This document shows, piece by piece, positions 18,106 through 26,640 of a stretch of DNA of 64,000 nt (the first letter of the stretch is position 1; every line of letters starts with the position of its first letter). A program made the translations under genes and the position numbers. The stretch covers positions 226,405 to 290,404 of the forward strand of contig CAZMNY010000003.1 of NCBI GenBank assembly GCA_964567745.1, in the 5' to 3' direction. The notes under the pieces were generated by a model. The model was given only the letters and a program-made list of their open reading frames with translations, did no database searches and had not been told where the DNA came from. Origin of the DNA: CAZMNY01 sp964567745. Its GTDB lineage: Bacteria > Planctomycetota > Planctomycetia > Pirellulales > Pirellulaceae.

Positions 18106-18159
18106 TTACAAACCCCAAAAAAACGCCACAATAACGGCNNNNNNNNNNGTCTTACTCAT
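18106..18159 (-). CDS. Putative small or gap-interrupted hydrophobic reading frame
   Basis: ATG 18159 (MSKT...) has the repeated AAGGTAA element in front. After the ten Ns the frame continues as hydrophobic AVIVAFFWGL and a TAA at 18106-18108, 20 bp before the dehydrogenase start. If the gap is exactly ten bases the frame stays open and encodes a 17-residue hydrophobic peptide. If the Ns are a placeholder, the two ends may be the start and end of a longer membrane-protein gene missing from the assembly. Either reading suggests translation coupled to the dehydrogenase gene. Confidence 0.35.
   Translation of the reverse strand: MSKXXXXAVIVAFFWGL
18139..18148. other. Assembly gap (ten N)
   Basis: Ten consecutive N. 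Ten is a common placeholder length, so the true size is unknown. The flanks carry a 15-bp direct repeat, which could have caused the break. Confidence 0.99.
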
Positions 18160-18161
18160 TA

Positions 18162-18176
18162 CAGTTACCTTGTGTC
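18162..18176. repeat. Direct repeat copy 2 flanking the assembly gap
   Basis: Second copy of CAGTTACCTTGTGTC, 75 bp from the first, directly before the putative start codon at 18159 on the minus strand. Confidence 0.8.
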
Positions 18177-18266
18177 TCATTTCGCTCCGTTAATTTCGCG
18201 CCACTTTCGCGTTGCTAATGGCGACGATGGGCGAAAAGCGACACGAGGCGACGAAGGGTGACAAAG

Positions 18267-19931
18267 TCAACGACTGCGGCCAATCGTCATGATTGTAATA
18301 TCGTCGTTCTGCGGACGACCATCGGCATGCTTGCGAACATCGGCCAAGAGCGACCGGCCGAGTTCATCGGCTTTCGGCGAACTGTCGCGAATGAACTGCT
18401 CGATCCGCTCCTTGCCGTACAAATCACCCTGATCGTTCATCGCTTCATCAACGCCATCGGTGACGACGACAACGGTCTCGCCGGCTTCAATGGCTCGCGT
18501 GTCGACTTCATAGGGATAGTCTTCGACGATTCCGATCGGCGGCCCGACCTTGTCGTCCTCGAATTCTCGAATCTCGCCGTCGAGACAACGGATCAGAGGC
18601 GACATATGACCGGCGTTGACGACGGCCATTTCATTCGTGGAAAAGTCGATGATGATCAGCACGAACGTGACAAAACGGCCCTCGACCGCGGTGTCGCACA
18701 TATGATCGTTAATGGCCATGGCCGCTTCGACCGGATCATGGCAAAACTTCATCGTACTTTGCACGCAGCTCGACATGCGGCTCATGATCAGCGCGCCCGG
18801 GACGCCTTTGCCCGCCACGTCGCCGAAGGCGTAACAGATTTTGTTGTCATCCAAAACGAAAGCGTCGTAGTAGTCGCCGCCGACTGCCTGAGCCGAATCG
18901 TACGAGGCGAAGAATTCCCAGCCGTCGCGGCCAGGCAAGTCATCAGGCAACAGCGCTCTTTGCACGTCACTCGCAATCGCCAACTCGCCATCCTGCTTTT
19001 GCTTGGCCAAGAACGATTCCATCAACCTCGCATTTTCGTAGGACAGAGCCGCTTGTCCGGCGACGGCCATCAGCAATTCGAGGTCATCCTCTTTAAACTG
19101 CCCCAAGGGGTTTTGCGAATCGATGTCGATGATTCCCAGCGGCTCACCATCGAGTCCCAACATCGGCACGCACATCATCGAACGGATGGACAGGTCGGCG
19201 ATCGACTGACTGGCGCTGAATTCAGTTGCCGCATCCGCTGACAATACGCCCGTCTTCTCTTCCAGGACTTTGTTGACGACCGTTCGGCTAAGGCGAACGG
19301 ACGCGTCCTCACCTTCACGACGATGCCGCACTGCCCTCGATTGCATTTCTCCCGTCTTCTCATCTTTCAGCAAGATGCAGCCGCGATCGGCGCTGGGGAA
19401 GATCCCGAATAACGTCTCCAAAACTTTGGGCAGCAGCACGTCGAGGTCGACCGTGCCTGCCAGCGCCGTACTGATCTCCAAGACGGCGGCGAGTTTGCTT
19501 TGGGCGTTCGTTTCCAGCACGCCGAAGCGCCCGCTGGAGCTGAGGGCGCCGGTGATGGTTGCCGAGTCTTCGTCTTCGCTGGCGAAACCGACCTGAAACG
19601 GCGCCAGGTGGGAAGAGCCGCCAAACGCCTCGACCGGCGGTCGCTCTTGTCCCTCGAACCGAAGCAAGACAGGACCAAAGTGGATCTGGTCCCCGTCGCG
19701 CAGTTCAACTCGAGTCGCAATCCGCTCGTTGTTGACAAACGTCCCGTTGCGGCTGCCCAAATCCTCAAGGAAAATCGACCCGTCTTCGTTGATCAGTTTC
19801 GCATGCGTGCCGGACACGGCGTTGGAACGAAGATGCATCGCGCTGTCGGGATGCCGCCCCACGACGGTCTCGTCTGCGTCGAGCGAAAACGTGGTGGGAT
19901 CAGTTCCTTCGACAACGATGAGTTTGGGCAT
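18267..19931 (-). CDS. FHA-GAF-SpoIIE (PP2C-type) phosphatase
   Basis: 554 residues. FHA domain about 1-105 with GRHPDS (25-30), S40/H43 and LGSRNGTFVNN (58-68), which binds phosphothreonine. A GAF domain follows (about 160-310; PMLGLDGEPLGIIDIDS). The C-terminal part (about 345-550) is a SpoIIE/PPM phosphatase: GGDYYDAF, GDVAGKGVPGAL, NAGHMSPL and VVTDGVDEAMN carry the metal-binding Asp residues. It probably dephosphorylates a Ser/Thr-phosphorylated protein such as an anti-sigma antagonist. No partner is adjacent. GGAAAG precedes ATG 19931; the longer frame to 20045 is rejected because the FHA domain starts here. Confidence 0.93.
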   Translation of the reverse strand: MPKLIVVEGTDPTTFSLDADETVVGRHPDSAMHLRSNAVSGTHAKLINEDGSIFLEDLGSRNGTFVNNERIATRVELRDGDQIHFGPVLLRFEGQERPPVEAFGGSSHLAPFQVGFASEDEDSATITGALSSSGRFGVLETNAQSKLAAVLEISTALAGTVDLDVLLPKVLETLFGIFPSADRGCILLKDEKTGEMQSRAVRHRREGEDASVRLSRTVVNKVLEEKTGVLSADAATEFSASQSIADLSIRSMMCVPMLGLDGEPLGIIDIDSQNPLGQFKEDDLELLMAVAGQAALSYENARLMESFLAKQKQDGELAIASDVQRALLPDDLPGRDGWEFFASYDSAQAVGGDYYDAFVLDDNKICYAFGDVAGKGVPGALIMSRMSSCVQSTMKFCHDPVEAAMAINDHMCDTAVEGRFVTFVLIIIDFSTNEMAVVNAGHMSPLIRCLDGEIREFEDDKVGPPIGIVEDYPYEVDTRAIEAGETVVVVTDGVDEAMNDQGDLYGKERIEQFIRDSSPKADELGRSLLADVRKHADGRPQNDDITIMTIGRSR

Positions 19932-20237
19932 TGGGTTCTTTCCGAATTGGCGATCAGATCTGCGCATGATAACCTGTTTTGCGGTGCTTTTTAAGTGATT
20001 GGCGCGTTCGACTTGATGGCTGTCTTTTCGCCGACTCGCCTTCAACGAGCGGCCGCTTCACAAGCCTTTGAGCGGCCTGAATTTCGCCCAAAGCGTCTTC
20101 CGCGCCTCGACGCAAGCTTCCGGCATCCGCTAGACTGCCATCAATGTCCGCACAACAGTTGGCTCAACTCAGATGAGGAAAAGCGGAATCGACTTCAGAC
20201 AACTGCCGACGATGCGACCCTAAAAGTGAGATTTGAA

Positions 20238-20441
20238 ATGAGCAAGTTTATTGTCGTTCCAATGGAAGACGGGCGCCGACAGTACATCAACACGGAACTG
20301 CTTCGCGCTGTCGACGACCAGCGAGACGAAGGCAACGTGGTGATTGAGTTTGACCACGATCACAAGTTGTACATGAGCCGCGAACGGGCGGCGCCGTTAA
20401 TCAAATGGTTGAAGAACGAAGTCGCAAGCGGTCAGCAATAG
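20238..20441 (+). CDS. Small hypothetical protein, FlbD-like in outline
   Basis: 67 residues: MSKFIVVPMEDGRRQYINTE, a helix, VVIEFDHDHKLYMS, then a short C-terminal helix. The order beta strand, polar turn, Y/F-I-N, helix, two strands resembles FlbD-type small proteins, but this is weak. No signal peptide or Cys. A GTGAG element lies close to ATG 20238; codon use and acidic composition fit a real gene better than the longer frame from 19995. Divergent from the FHA-SpoIIE gene; convergent with the VWA gene 19 bp away. Confidence 0.6.
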   Translation: MSKFIVVPMEDGRRQYINTELLRAVDDQRDEGNVVIEFDHDHKLYMSRERAAPLIKWLKNEVASGQQ

Positions 20442-20460
20442 GCAGCGAGCACATCGACCG

Positions 20461-21726
20461 CTAGGAACCGTCGTCGGCGTCCTTTGATTCGTCAGCTTTT
20501 TCTTTTTCCTGCTTGGCCTGCTTGGCTTGGATTGCCTGCCGACGCAAGCCTCGCTCCGCCGCTCGCTGCAGCGCGTGGGCTTCCGGATTGTCCGGATCTC
20601 GATCCAAAACAGACTTTGCAGCTCGGGCCGCAGCTTTGAAATCGCTGCGTTTGAGTGCTTGTGAGCCGAGCTTCAACATGGTTTGAGCGTCGTTGAGAAT
20701 CACTCGGCCAATTTCCCGCAAGCCAGCTGAGCCGACGGTCGGCAAACGCACGCCGCCATCTTTGGCCGCCAATTCGACCAGTTTGGGAAGAAACCCAAAT
20801 TCAAGACTCTCCGGTTCCGGCTTCAACTTCCAACTCAATTCCTTTGAGCTGCCCGGCCCCTTTGCCGTCATGGTGATCGTGATTTCCGACTCGCGATTCT
20901 TAAGCATGCCAATGGCGACGGTGTCCCGATCAACTCGCAGCGGGGCAAACGTCTCGGGGTAGATCGCAAGCACATTCACGCCAACCTTGACATTCTCGGG
21001 CCAGAACACAGGAGAGCGAACGGCTGCCGCCAGAAAGCCACCCGCGCGAACTGCGACATCGGAAGCTTCTTTGTCGAGCACAATGGCGCCGCCCGTGTGA
21101 TTCGTGCAGGCCGCCAGCAATTCGACGTTTCGCTGCGGACCGATCGCGAAGCACGAAAACGACGCCTGCGCGTCGCGCAGCCGCTTGAAGATGTCGTTCA
21201 TTTCCGCCGCATCGACAAAATTCGCCCGGCTAACGCCGTCGCCGATGTAGACGATACTTCGCGCCGCGCCCTCGCGTCCTTTTTCCAAAACTGCAGCTGC
21301 CGCGACCAATCCGCCGGGAAGGTCGGTTGAGCCGAGCGGCGTACGCTTCTTAAGCTTCTTAACCGCCTCTTTCATCGCGGCGTTGCCAGCGGTGACGAGC
21401 GACGAGTTCATAGGGACCGCTTTCAAGTCGAGTGCAAACAATTGCACTCGGTCGGTCTCGCGCAGCCCCTCGAGGAATCGCTCAAGGCAATTCAAGCTAT
21501 CGTTTCGGAACAGGCCGATTTGACTGGCGGACGTGTCAAACAACACCACCACATCGGCCTCGTCGACCGTAGCGCCAACCGCGTCGGGGCTCACACTCAG
21601 CGCGAAATAGACCTCGCCGGTCGACTTCTTATATGTCGCCAACCGTGCGGCCGTTTCAACTTGGGCGTAGGCCGAGGTCGTCGCAACGAATCCAAAAAAC
21701 ATGACAACGGCAATAAGCCTATTCAT
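20461..21726 (-). CDS. Secreted von Willebrand factor A domain protein
   Basis: 421 residues. Signal peptide (1-21, SAYAQ). VWA domain from about 57 with MIDAS D-x-S-x-S at 64-68 (DTSAS), Thr in GSTDLPGG and Asp in IGDGVS, so metal-dependent ligand binding is expected. A beta-rich middle part follows, then a helical repeat (DFKAAARAAKSVLDRDPDNPEA pattern, a single TPR-like unit) and a highly charged Lys/Glu/Asp tail of 35 residues. Likely periplasmic or surface-exposed; ligand unknown. ATG 21726 is preceded by GAGGATG. Confidence 0.85.
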   Translation of the reverse strand: MNRLIAVVMFFGFVATTSAYAQVETAARLATYKKSTGEVYFALSVSPDAVGATVDEADVVVLFDTSASQIGLFRNDSLNCLERFLEGLRETDRVQLFALDLKAVPMNSSLVTAGNAAMKEAVKKLKKRTPLGSTDLPGGLVAAAAVLEKGREGAARSIVYIGDGVSRANFVDAAEMNDIFKRLRDAQASFSCFAIGPQRNVELLAACTNHTGGAIVLDKEASDVAVRAGGFLAAAVRSPVFWPENVKVGVNVLAIYPETFAPLRVDRDTVAIGMLKNRESEITITMTAKGPGSSKELSWKLKPEPESLEFGFLPKLVELAAKDGGVRLPTVGSAGLREIGRVILNDAQTMLKLGSQALKRSDFKAAARAAKSVLDRDPDNPEAHALQRAAERGLRRQAIQAKQAKQEKEKADESKDADDGS

Positions 21727-22052
21727 ATATCCATCCTCAAAATGCACCCTCGGGCGAACGCGCGGTCGATCGCGATGATCGCGGCGGCCAATTCAAACCA
21801 ACGTGTTCAGCTTGTTGAGGAGACGTTAATTTGTGAGCCGATTGAGCATCGACTGGCCTGCGAACTTTGCGCAAACGGAACCGCTACCGAAGTATAGCGA
21901 AGATCGAGGTCGTTCCGCCCAAACGAGGTTCGTCTCTGGCCCTGTTTTCCCTCAATGCATGGTCGGCTTAGCGGCACAATCGCCATAATCCGCTCGCCGC
22001 GAACGAGTCAAACTCACGGCGTCGAAGACGAACTCAACGATTCCGAGAGACC
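21727..22052. other. Intergenic region, no gene seen
   Basis: Between the VWA gene (upstream side) and the end of the methyltransferase gene. Short frames here lack ribosome sites and resemble nothing known; presumably holds the VWA promoter. Confidence 0.4.
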
Positions 22053-23465
22053 TTAGTCCGTTGTCTCGATGGACTGGGGATTGAGCCGTCGGATCCGAGC
22101 GTGGGGGACCGGCGGCCGGGCGATGGTTGCCGAGTCAGGCTCCGCATCGCTGCTCGAGTCGAAATGGTAGGGATGGTCGTCGCGGTGGAAATCGATTAGA
22201 CGACCCTCGAATTCGAGAAGGATCTGCCGGTAGGGGATCTTTCGTCTTGCGACTTCGAGCACAATATCAGCGGCACGCCACTGGGTCGCGATGACGATGG
22301 TGTCGACGTCGTGGTAAAGCAAAACGGAGGGATTCTCGATCGCCTGCCCCGCGCCCGGAACGTGCGTGCCGACTTTGCTTGAGTCCGAGTCGACAACAAG
22401 CGGGAATCGGCGATCGTCCAGCTGATTCTGGTTGATAAAGGCGGCCGCTTTTCCAGTTCCGCCCCAAATGGCCACCGTCCGCTTCGACTCGGCAAGCCGG
22501 TCGAATTCCCTTGCCAACTGCCTTCCCGCATTGGCGGCCCGAGCGCGAAAGGCCAACGATTGGCGAGCGTGCTCGACCTGTTCGCGGCGAGGTGCAAAAT
22601 CGGTGAGGGCGTAGGTCACTTCGCCGTTGTAGGCCGTCTTAGCGAGCCGAACATTCGAGGCGCAGCGGGCCAACATTCGCTCGAGCGACTGGGTGGTGAA
22701 ATGAGAATTGTGTTCGTAGAAGAAATCGACAGTACGGCCTGAGTTCAGCACGCCGTCGACGCAAGGCACTTCGATGAACAAGCTCGTGTTGACATCGTGC
22801 CAGCTTACGGCGAAAGCAAGCTGTTGAATGAAGCCCAATGGGTTGAGCAAGTGCTCGAGCACATGCCGGCTGATGATCATGTCCGGCTTGAGTTCGGCCA
22901 AATGGACAGACGGGTTGAACAGTTCAGCGCGGGCCTCAATCTTGCCGTCTCGATTGCCGATCTTCGAATTCGGATCAAAGCCGATGAAGCGGCCTTGCGG
23001 ATACTCGGCGGCGAGCGCGCCGAGCAAGCTGCCGTCGCCGCAACCGATCTCGACAACCGTGGCCGAGTCGGCAAGCTGCTCAAGAATCAAACGCTTGACG
23101 TCATCGATGTGCCGAGCCCAGATCGCGCCGCGGTTGTACATCAAATTCGGCTTGTCCGAATACGGAACGTTGGCGTATTCAAACTTGGCGTTGTAAATGT
23201 GACCGCAATCGACACACCGGACAAACTGGTGGGGCAGGCGCGGCATAGCGTGGGCTTGCTCTTGCGACTCCGGCCAGGCGAGCGTCGTCAATGGTTGCTC
23301 CCCACCTTCAAAAAAGTCAACGGCCACATGGTGGCCGCAAGCCGGGCACGTGCTCTCGATGACGTCGCGAGACAGAGCTGCGGGGGGAGCATCGGGCTGC
23401 GCTGGCGGCACCGGGATCGATGAGTTAAGTTTCGAGGTTCGCCGCGGTGGCTGGAAGGATGGCAT
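22053..23465 (-). CDS. Zinc-ribbon SAM methyltransferase, sugar C-methyltransferase type
   Basis: 470 residues. An N-terminal zinc site Cys40/43 (CPAC) and Cys84/87 (CVDC) corresponds to the putative zinc-binding domain of this family. SAM-binding motif VVEIGCGDGSLLGAL (about 134-148) with SRHVLEHL follows. The C-terminal domain has a second nucleotide-type loop, VAIWGGTGKAAAF, typical of the C-methyltransferase C-terminal domain. Relatives such as TylC3-type enzymes methylate nucleotide-deoxysugars, so cell-surface glycan or natural-product sugar modification is plausible. No sugar-biosynthesis genes lie next to it. Start placed at ATG 23465; upstream frame to 23660 is Arg-rich and non-conserved. 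Confidence 0.85.
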   Translation of the reverse strand: MPSFQPPRRTSKLNSSIPVPPAQPDAPPAALSRDVIESTCPACGHHVAVDFFEGGEQPLTTLAWPESQEQAHAMPRLPHQFVRCVDCGHIYNAKFEYANVPYSDKPNLMYNRGAIWARHIDDVKRLILEQLADSATVVEIGCGDGSLLGALAAEYPQGRFIGFDPNSKIGNRDGKIEARAELFNPSVHLAELKPDMIISRHVLEHLLNPLGFIQQLAFAVSWHDVNTSLFIEVPCVDGVLNSGRTVDFFYEHNSHFTTQSLERMLARCASNVRLAKTAYNGEVTYALTDFAPRREQVEHARQSLAFRARAANAGRQLAREFDRLAESKRTVAIWGGTGKAAAFINQNQLDDRRFPLVVDSDSSKVGTHVPGAGQAIENPSVLLYHDVDTIVIATQWRAADIVLEVARRKIPYRQILLEFEGRLIDFHRDDHPYHFDSSSDAEPDSATIARPPVPHARIRRLNPQSIETTD

Positions 23466-23681
23466 AGTCGTCCGCCGCTCGGTTTTGGGCCGCTGTTTAG
23501 TTCGTCGTCTTTCAAGCGGGAAGGCGCTGCCGGATTCCGCGATCAAACGGTTTGCGCGAGTCTTTCCCTCTGGGAACCATCGGTGCACTATGCGGATCGA
23601 GTCGACTGGGAAGTCGCAATCAGAGGTTGATGCGATAGACGCGCCGCAAAAAACCGACAAAACCGGTCAACTCGCCTCCGA

Positions 23682-23794
23682 AAAAAGGGAACCGCCCATT
23701 TGTTTTGGGTGATTAGGCTGTTTGCGCGAAGTCATGCCTGTAGCACATCACCCAACTCGCCCATTCATCCAAACAAATGGGCGGTTCCCTTTTT
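23682..23794. repeat. 113-bp nested palindromic element
   Basis: Perfect 24-bp inverted repeats end the element (23682-23705 and 23771-23794; core GGGAACCGCCCATTTG). A second perfect 9-bp inverted repeat, TTGGGTGAT at 23705-23713 and its complement at 23747-23755, is nested inside. It lies upstream of both divergent neighbours, so it is not a simple terminator. The form fits a MITE-like or REP-like element; no target-site duplication was established. Confidence 0.7.
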
Positions 23795-23900
23795 GTTCGT
23801 TTTTCTTGCTCCTTTCGTCTACCGCTGACCGGACGTGTCAATGGCGTCGCGATAACTACCAACAGAGACGAACATCACCGCACTTCAGGAGGAAGACCCA

Positions 23901-24227
23901 ATGGCAAAATTTTACATTCAATCCGGTCCCGTCCGTTTGGTTCTCGACGCCGAATGTCAGCTCGAAGCCGCCATCAAGGCATTTCAATGGACCTGTGACC
24001 GTCAAGCGACAATCAACATAGCCTGCCCAATCGAACACTTGGAACAGGCTGAACTGCGAGGGTGGCAGTTGCACGAGTTCGTGCAGGTGAACGAGCGAGG
24101 GTTTAACCGTGGGGACAGTGCCGAGTTTGACACGTTGCTTGTCGTGGCGGCCTGGCAAGAAGACTGGGAGCGCCGTTCGCTCGTCCAAGATGAGATTCTC
24201 TTTGAAGAGGCCATCTCGCAAGCATGA
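23901..24227 (+). CDS. Small conserved-looking hypothetical protein
   Basis: 108 residues, acidic, without signal peptide or membrane segment. Begins MAKFYIQSGPVRLVLDAE and contains a WQLHEFVQVNERG segment and a GDSAEFDTLLVVAAWQ strand. This looks like a small alpha/beta domain. An AGGAGGAAG element just before ATG 23901 supports translation. Not recognised; isolated between the palindromic element and a convergent FHA gene. Confidence 0.75.
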   Translation: MAKFYIQSGPVRLVLDAECQLEAAIKAFQWTCDRQATINIACPIEHLEQAELRGWQLHEFVQVNERGFNRGDSAEFDTLLVVAAWQEDWERRSLVQDEILFEEAISQA

Positions 24228-24353
24228 CAACTCACGGGCTGTCGACGTCATCGGATCGAAACGATGCGGTGACGTCTGGCCCTTTCAGGCAACGCTGTGA
24301 GGAGATATTGGGCATCAACCATTCGCGCCGAAAAACACGGAGCGTTACGCACT

Positions 24354-25088
24354 CTACTGATTCGGCTTAAAGATCTTGGATAACATTTCTTGAGCCGCTT
24401 CGGTCGGATTCGCCCCATCGACCAGCGCGGGTTTTTCACCGGCGGGAAGCTTGACCGGTTTGGATCGCTTGGGCCGCTTGTTCTTTGACTCGCTCTCCTT
24501 CCGAGCTTTCTCCTCGTCCTGCCGCTTAATTTCCGCCTCGATCTTCGCTCGGTTGATCGCTTGCAGTTCCGCCGTGTCGTAGCGAAGTTCGTCGGGGTTG
24601 GTTAGACGTCGTTTCCGGGCTGATTCGTCTTCTCGATTCAGCATGTCCGTAATGTCGCCATCCATTTTCTCAATGTCTTCCGGAGGCGGCGTCGTCATTC
24701 GGACGGGAGCTCCGCGCCAACGATTCCCCGTCTCGCCCGTCTCGTCTTCGACTTGCTGCCGTTCATCGACGGGCTGGTCGACGATCAGCACTTCGAATTC
24801 AAGCGAGCCGATTCGCAAGAGATCGCCGTTGCGGAGATCGTGAGATCCGTTGATCTCGCCATCGTTGACGATGACGCCGGTTTCGCTATTGAGATCGTGA
24901 ACGCCGACTCGGCCCTCATCGATCATGATCGCGCAATGACGCGGGCTGACGCTGCGACTGGGACAACGCAAATTGCAACTGGGATCGCTGCCCATGAAAT
25001 ACATGTTGCGTTTGATGGGGATTTCTTCAGCGCGACTTCCGTCAGCTTTCTGAAACTGGCCCTGCATAATGCGAAGCTTGACTTTCAT
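24354..25088 (-). CDS. FHA-domain protein with charged helical tail
   Basis: 244 residues. FHA domain (about 5-105): MGSDPSCNLR, SVSPRHCAI and SETGVIVNDGEI correspond to the phosphothreonine-binding loops, with variations of the usual GR and NGT. Residues 120-244 are rich in Lys, Arg and Glu, probably a long helix, with a short C-terminal segment EMLSKIFK. It may be an adaptor for Ser/Thr-kinase signalling. ATG 25088 has AGGAG about 10 bp upstream; the longer frame from 25136 is unlikely. Confidence 0.87.
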   Translation of the reverse strand: MKVKLRIMQGQFQKADGSRAEEIPIKRNMYFMGSDPSCNLRCPSRSVSPRHCAIMIDEGRVGVHDLNSETGVIVNDGEINGSHDLRNGDLLRIGSLEFEVLIVDQPVDERQQVEDETGETGNRWRGAPVRMTTPPPEDIEKMDGDITDMLNREDESARKRRLTNPDELRYDTAELQAINRAKIEAEIKRQDEEKARKESESKNKRPKRSKPVKLPAGEKPALVDGANPTEAAQEMLSKIFKPNQ

Positions 25089-25393
25089 CCGACCTTGCTC
25101 CTGTTTCCTTCGTTTCTCGCGGTTCCAGCCGAACAAAGGATTGGATGATTCCGATGGTCAAGAACCAGTAATCGGTCTAGCAAGCGACGATGAATAAACA
25201 TGGACGGGTCAGGCAAAAGCTTCGAGTACTCTTTTTGAGTCCCTTTATTGTAAGGATCAAAGTTGCGCTAGAAAAGGATTAGCCGAAAATGGCGTAAAGA
25301 ATCCGACAGCCAGCTTTGGGAAAGCGAGCCGCGCCTCGGGCAAACAGGGCGTGAACGCTAGCGATTGGCGAGAGTAGGGGCAGAAGATTGGCG
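25089..25393. other. Intergenic region, promoter of the FHA gene
   Basis: About 300 bp without a supportable gene. On the minus strand a TACAAT word near 25246-25251 could be a -10 element for the FHA gene; no clear -35 box was seen. Confidence 0.3.
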
Positions 25394-25780
25394 CTAAGGT
25401 TGGTAGAGAGCGCAAGCAGCGCCAGCTGGGTCTTTGATAACGGCCATCTTCGCCTCGCCAATCTCCCTGGGCCCGCGCAGCACAGCTCCCCCGTTGGATT
25501 CGCACGCCTCGATGCTCGCGGCAAGATCCTCAACCGTAATGTAGATCAGCCAAGAGGCGGGCACGCCGGCGTTGGCACCACGCGCGTGACAGATGCCAGC
25601 GACGGGGGATTGCCCAGGGGGCAACATGCAGTAGTCGTTGTAGTCGCCCATTTCGACTGCGGACGACTCCCAACCTGCGACGGCTTTGTAAAAATCCCGC
25701 ACGCCATCCGCGTCTTCAATCGTAAGATCAATCCAACCGATGGTCCCTGGCTTAGGCTTGTCCGTCATCCAATTGTCCAT
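25394..25780 (-). CDS. VOC-superfamily (glyoxalase/bleomycin-resistance-like) protein
   Basis: 128 residues. One pair of beta-alpha-beta-beta-beta modules: GTIGWIDLTIEDADGVRDFY, WESSAVEMGDYNDYCML, a linker, then WLIYITVEDLAASIEACESN and a final AVIKDPAGAACALYQP. This is the standard single-chain VOC layout; members are metal enzymes or binding proteins acting on small molecules, and the substrate cannot be inferred. ATG 25768 is an equally possible start; neither has a strong ribosome site. Confidence 0.83.
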   Translation of the reverse strand: MDNWMTDKPKPGTIGWIDLTIEDADGVRDFYKAVAGWESSAVEMGDYNDYCMLPPGQSPVAGICHARGANAGVPASWLIYITVEDLAASIEACESNGGAVLRGPREIGEAKMAVIKDPAGAACALYQP

Positions 25781-25889
25781 TTGGTTCGAGTCGTTGTGGC
25801 GGACCGCGCGGCACATTCAATGCGCGATGATTCCACCGAACGTATCGGAAATTGATACGAGCGAACAGTCTTTGGGGAATCTTCGCTCT

Positions 25890-26408
25890 CTATTTCTTGT
25901 TCGATTTGTCCGACTTCAACCAGCGGCGGATCTTCTTCCGAGCCCACCGATAGTGACTCGCCGTGTTCGCTCGAAAGTAGTCGCTCAACGTCCAGCACTT
26001 GCCTGTCCACGAGGCGTAGCCAATCGTCGTTAACTCCTTGTCGTCGATCTGCTCCAGCGCCGCCAAGCTGCGATTGTGAGCCGCCAACAACTCAGCCTTC
26101 ACCGTCGCCAAGGACTTGCGGCGGTGACGGCGAAAGATCGAATCGTTGAGTGCTCGAACGTCGCCCCATCCGAAACCGGGCGCGGGTAAGTCAACGACTT
26201 CCGAGCGACGCCCTGACTCCCACCAGTCCACGCCTCGATTCTCCCAGTCGAACAAATGTGTGAGCACGTCTTTGATCGACCAGTCCGCTTCGTTTCGACC
26301 GCGCCGAGTCAATTGGCGATCACTGGCTTCGCTGAGCGTCTCCATCAACCGATTCCATTCTTCGGTCAGTTCGGTCAGCAGCGTTTTCTTCGGCAGTCGC
26401 TTTCCCAT
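25890..26408 (-). CDS. ClbS/DfsB-family four-helix protein
   Basis: 172 residues. Pattern KKTLLTELTEEWNRLMETL, WSIKDVLTHLFDWENRGVDW, PAPGFGWGDVRALNDSIF and SHYRWARKKIRRWLK matches the ClbS/DfsB (DinB-like) helical family. ClbS itself is a cyclopropane hydrolase that protects against colibactin; most members are uncharacterised. AAGGGATCG precedes ATG 26408; the long in-frame extension to 26813 lies over the divergent dehydrogenase gene and is rejected. Followed by the VOC gene on the same strand. Confidence 0.85.
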   Translation of the reverse strand: MGKRLPKKTLLTELTEEWNRLMETLSEASDRQLTRRGRNEADWSIKDVLTHLFDWENRGVDWWESGRRSEVVDLPAPGFGWGDVRALNDSIFRRHRRKSLATVKAELLAAHNRSLAALEQIDDKELTTIGYASWTGKCWTLSDYFRANTASHYRWARKKIRRWLKSDKSNKK

Positions 26409-26640
26409 CGATCCCTTTGGTTGTTGTCGGTTGTTGAGTACGAGCAGGCGGCGGTCGAGTACGAGCCGGAGGTCGCTTGCGAGCGGGGTTGGATGAGATT
26501 CGTTGCGTGTGGCGACAATTATATCGTAAAGCTCGCCGAGTTTTTCGCTCTGCGTTTTGCATCGGGCGGCAAAGGCAAATACAATCCAGCGTTCACACCG
26601 ATCGCGTTGCCGCGACGAAATTCCTCCACGGACCCACCTC

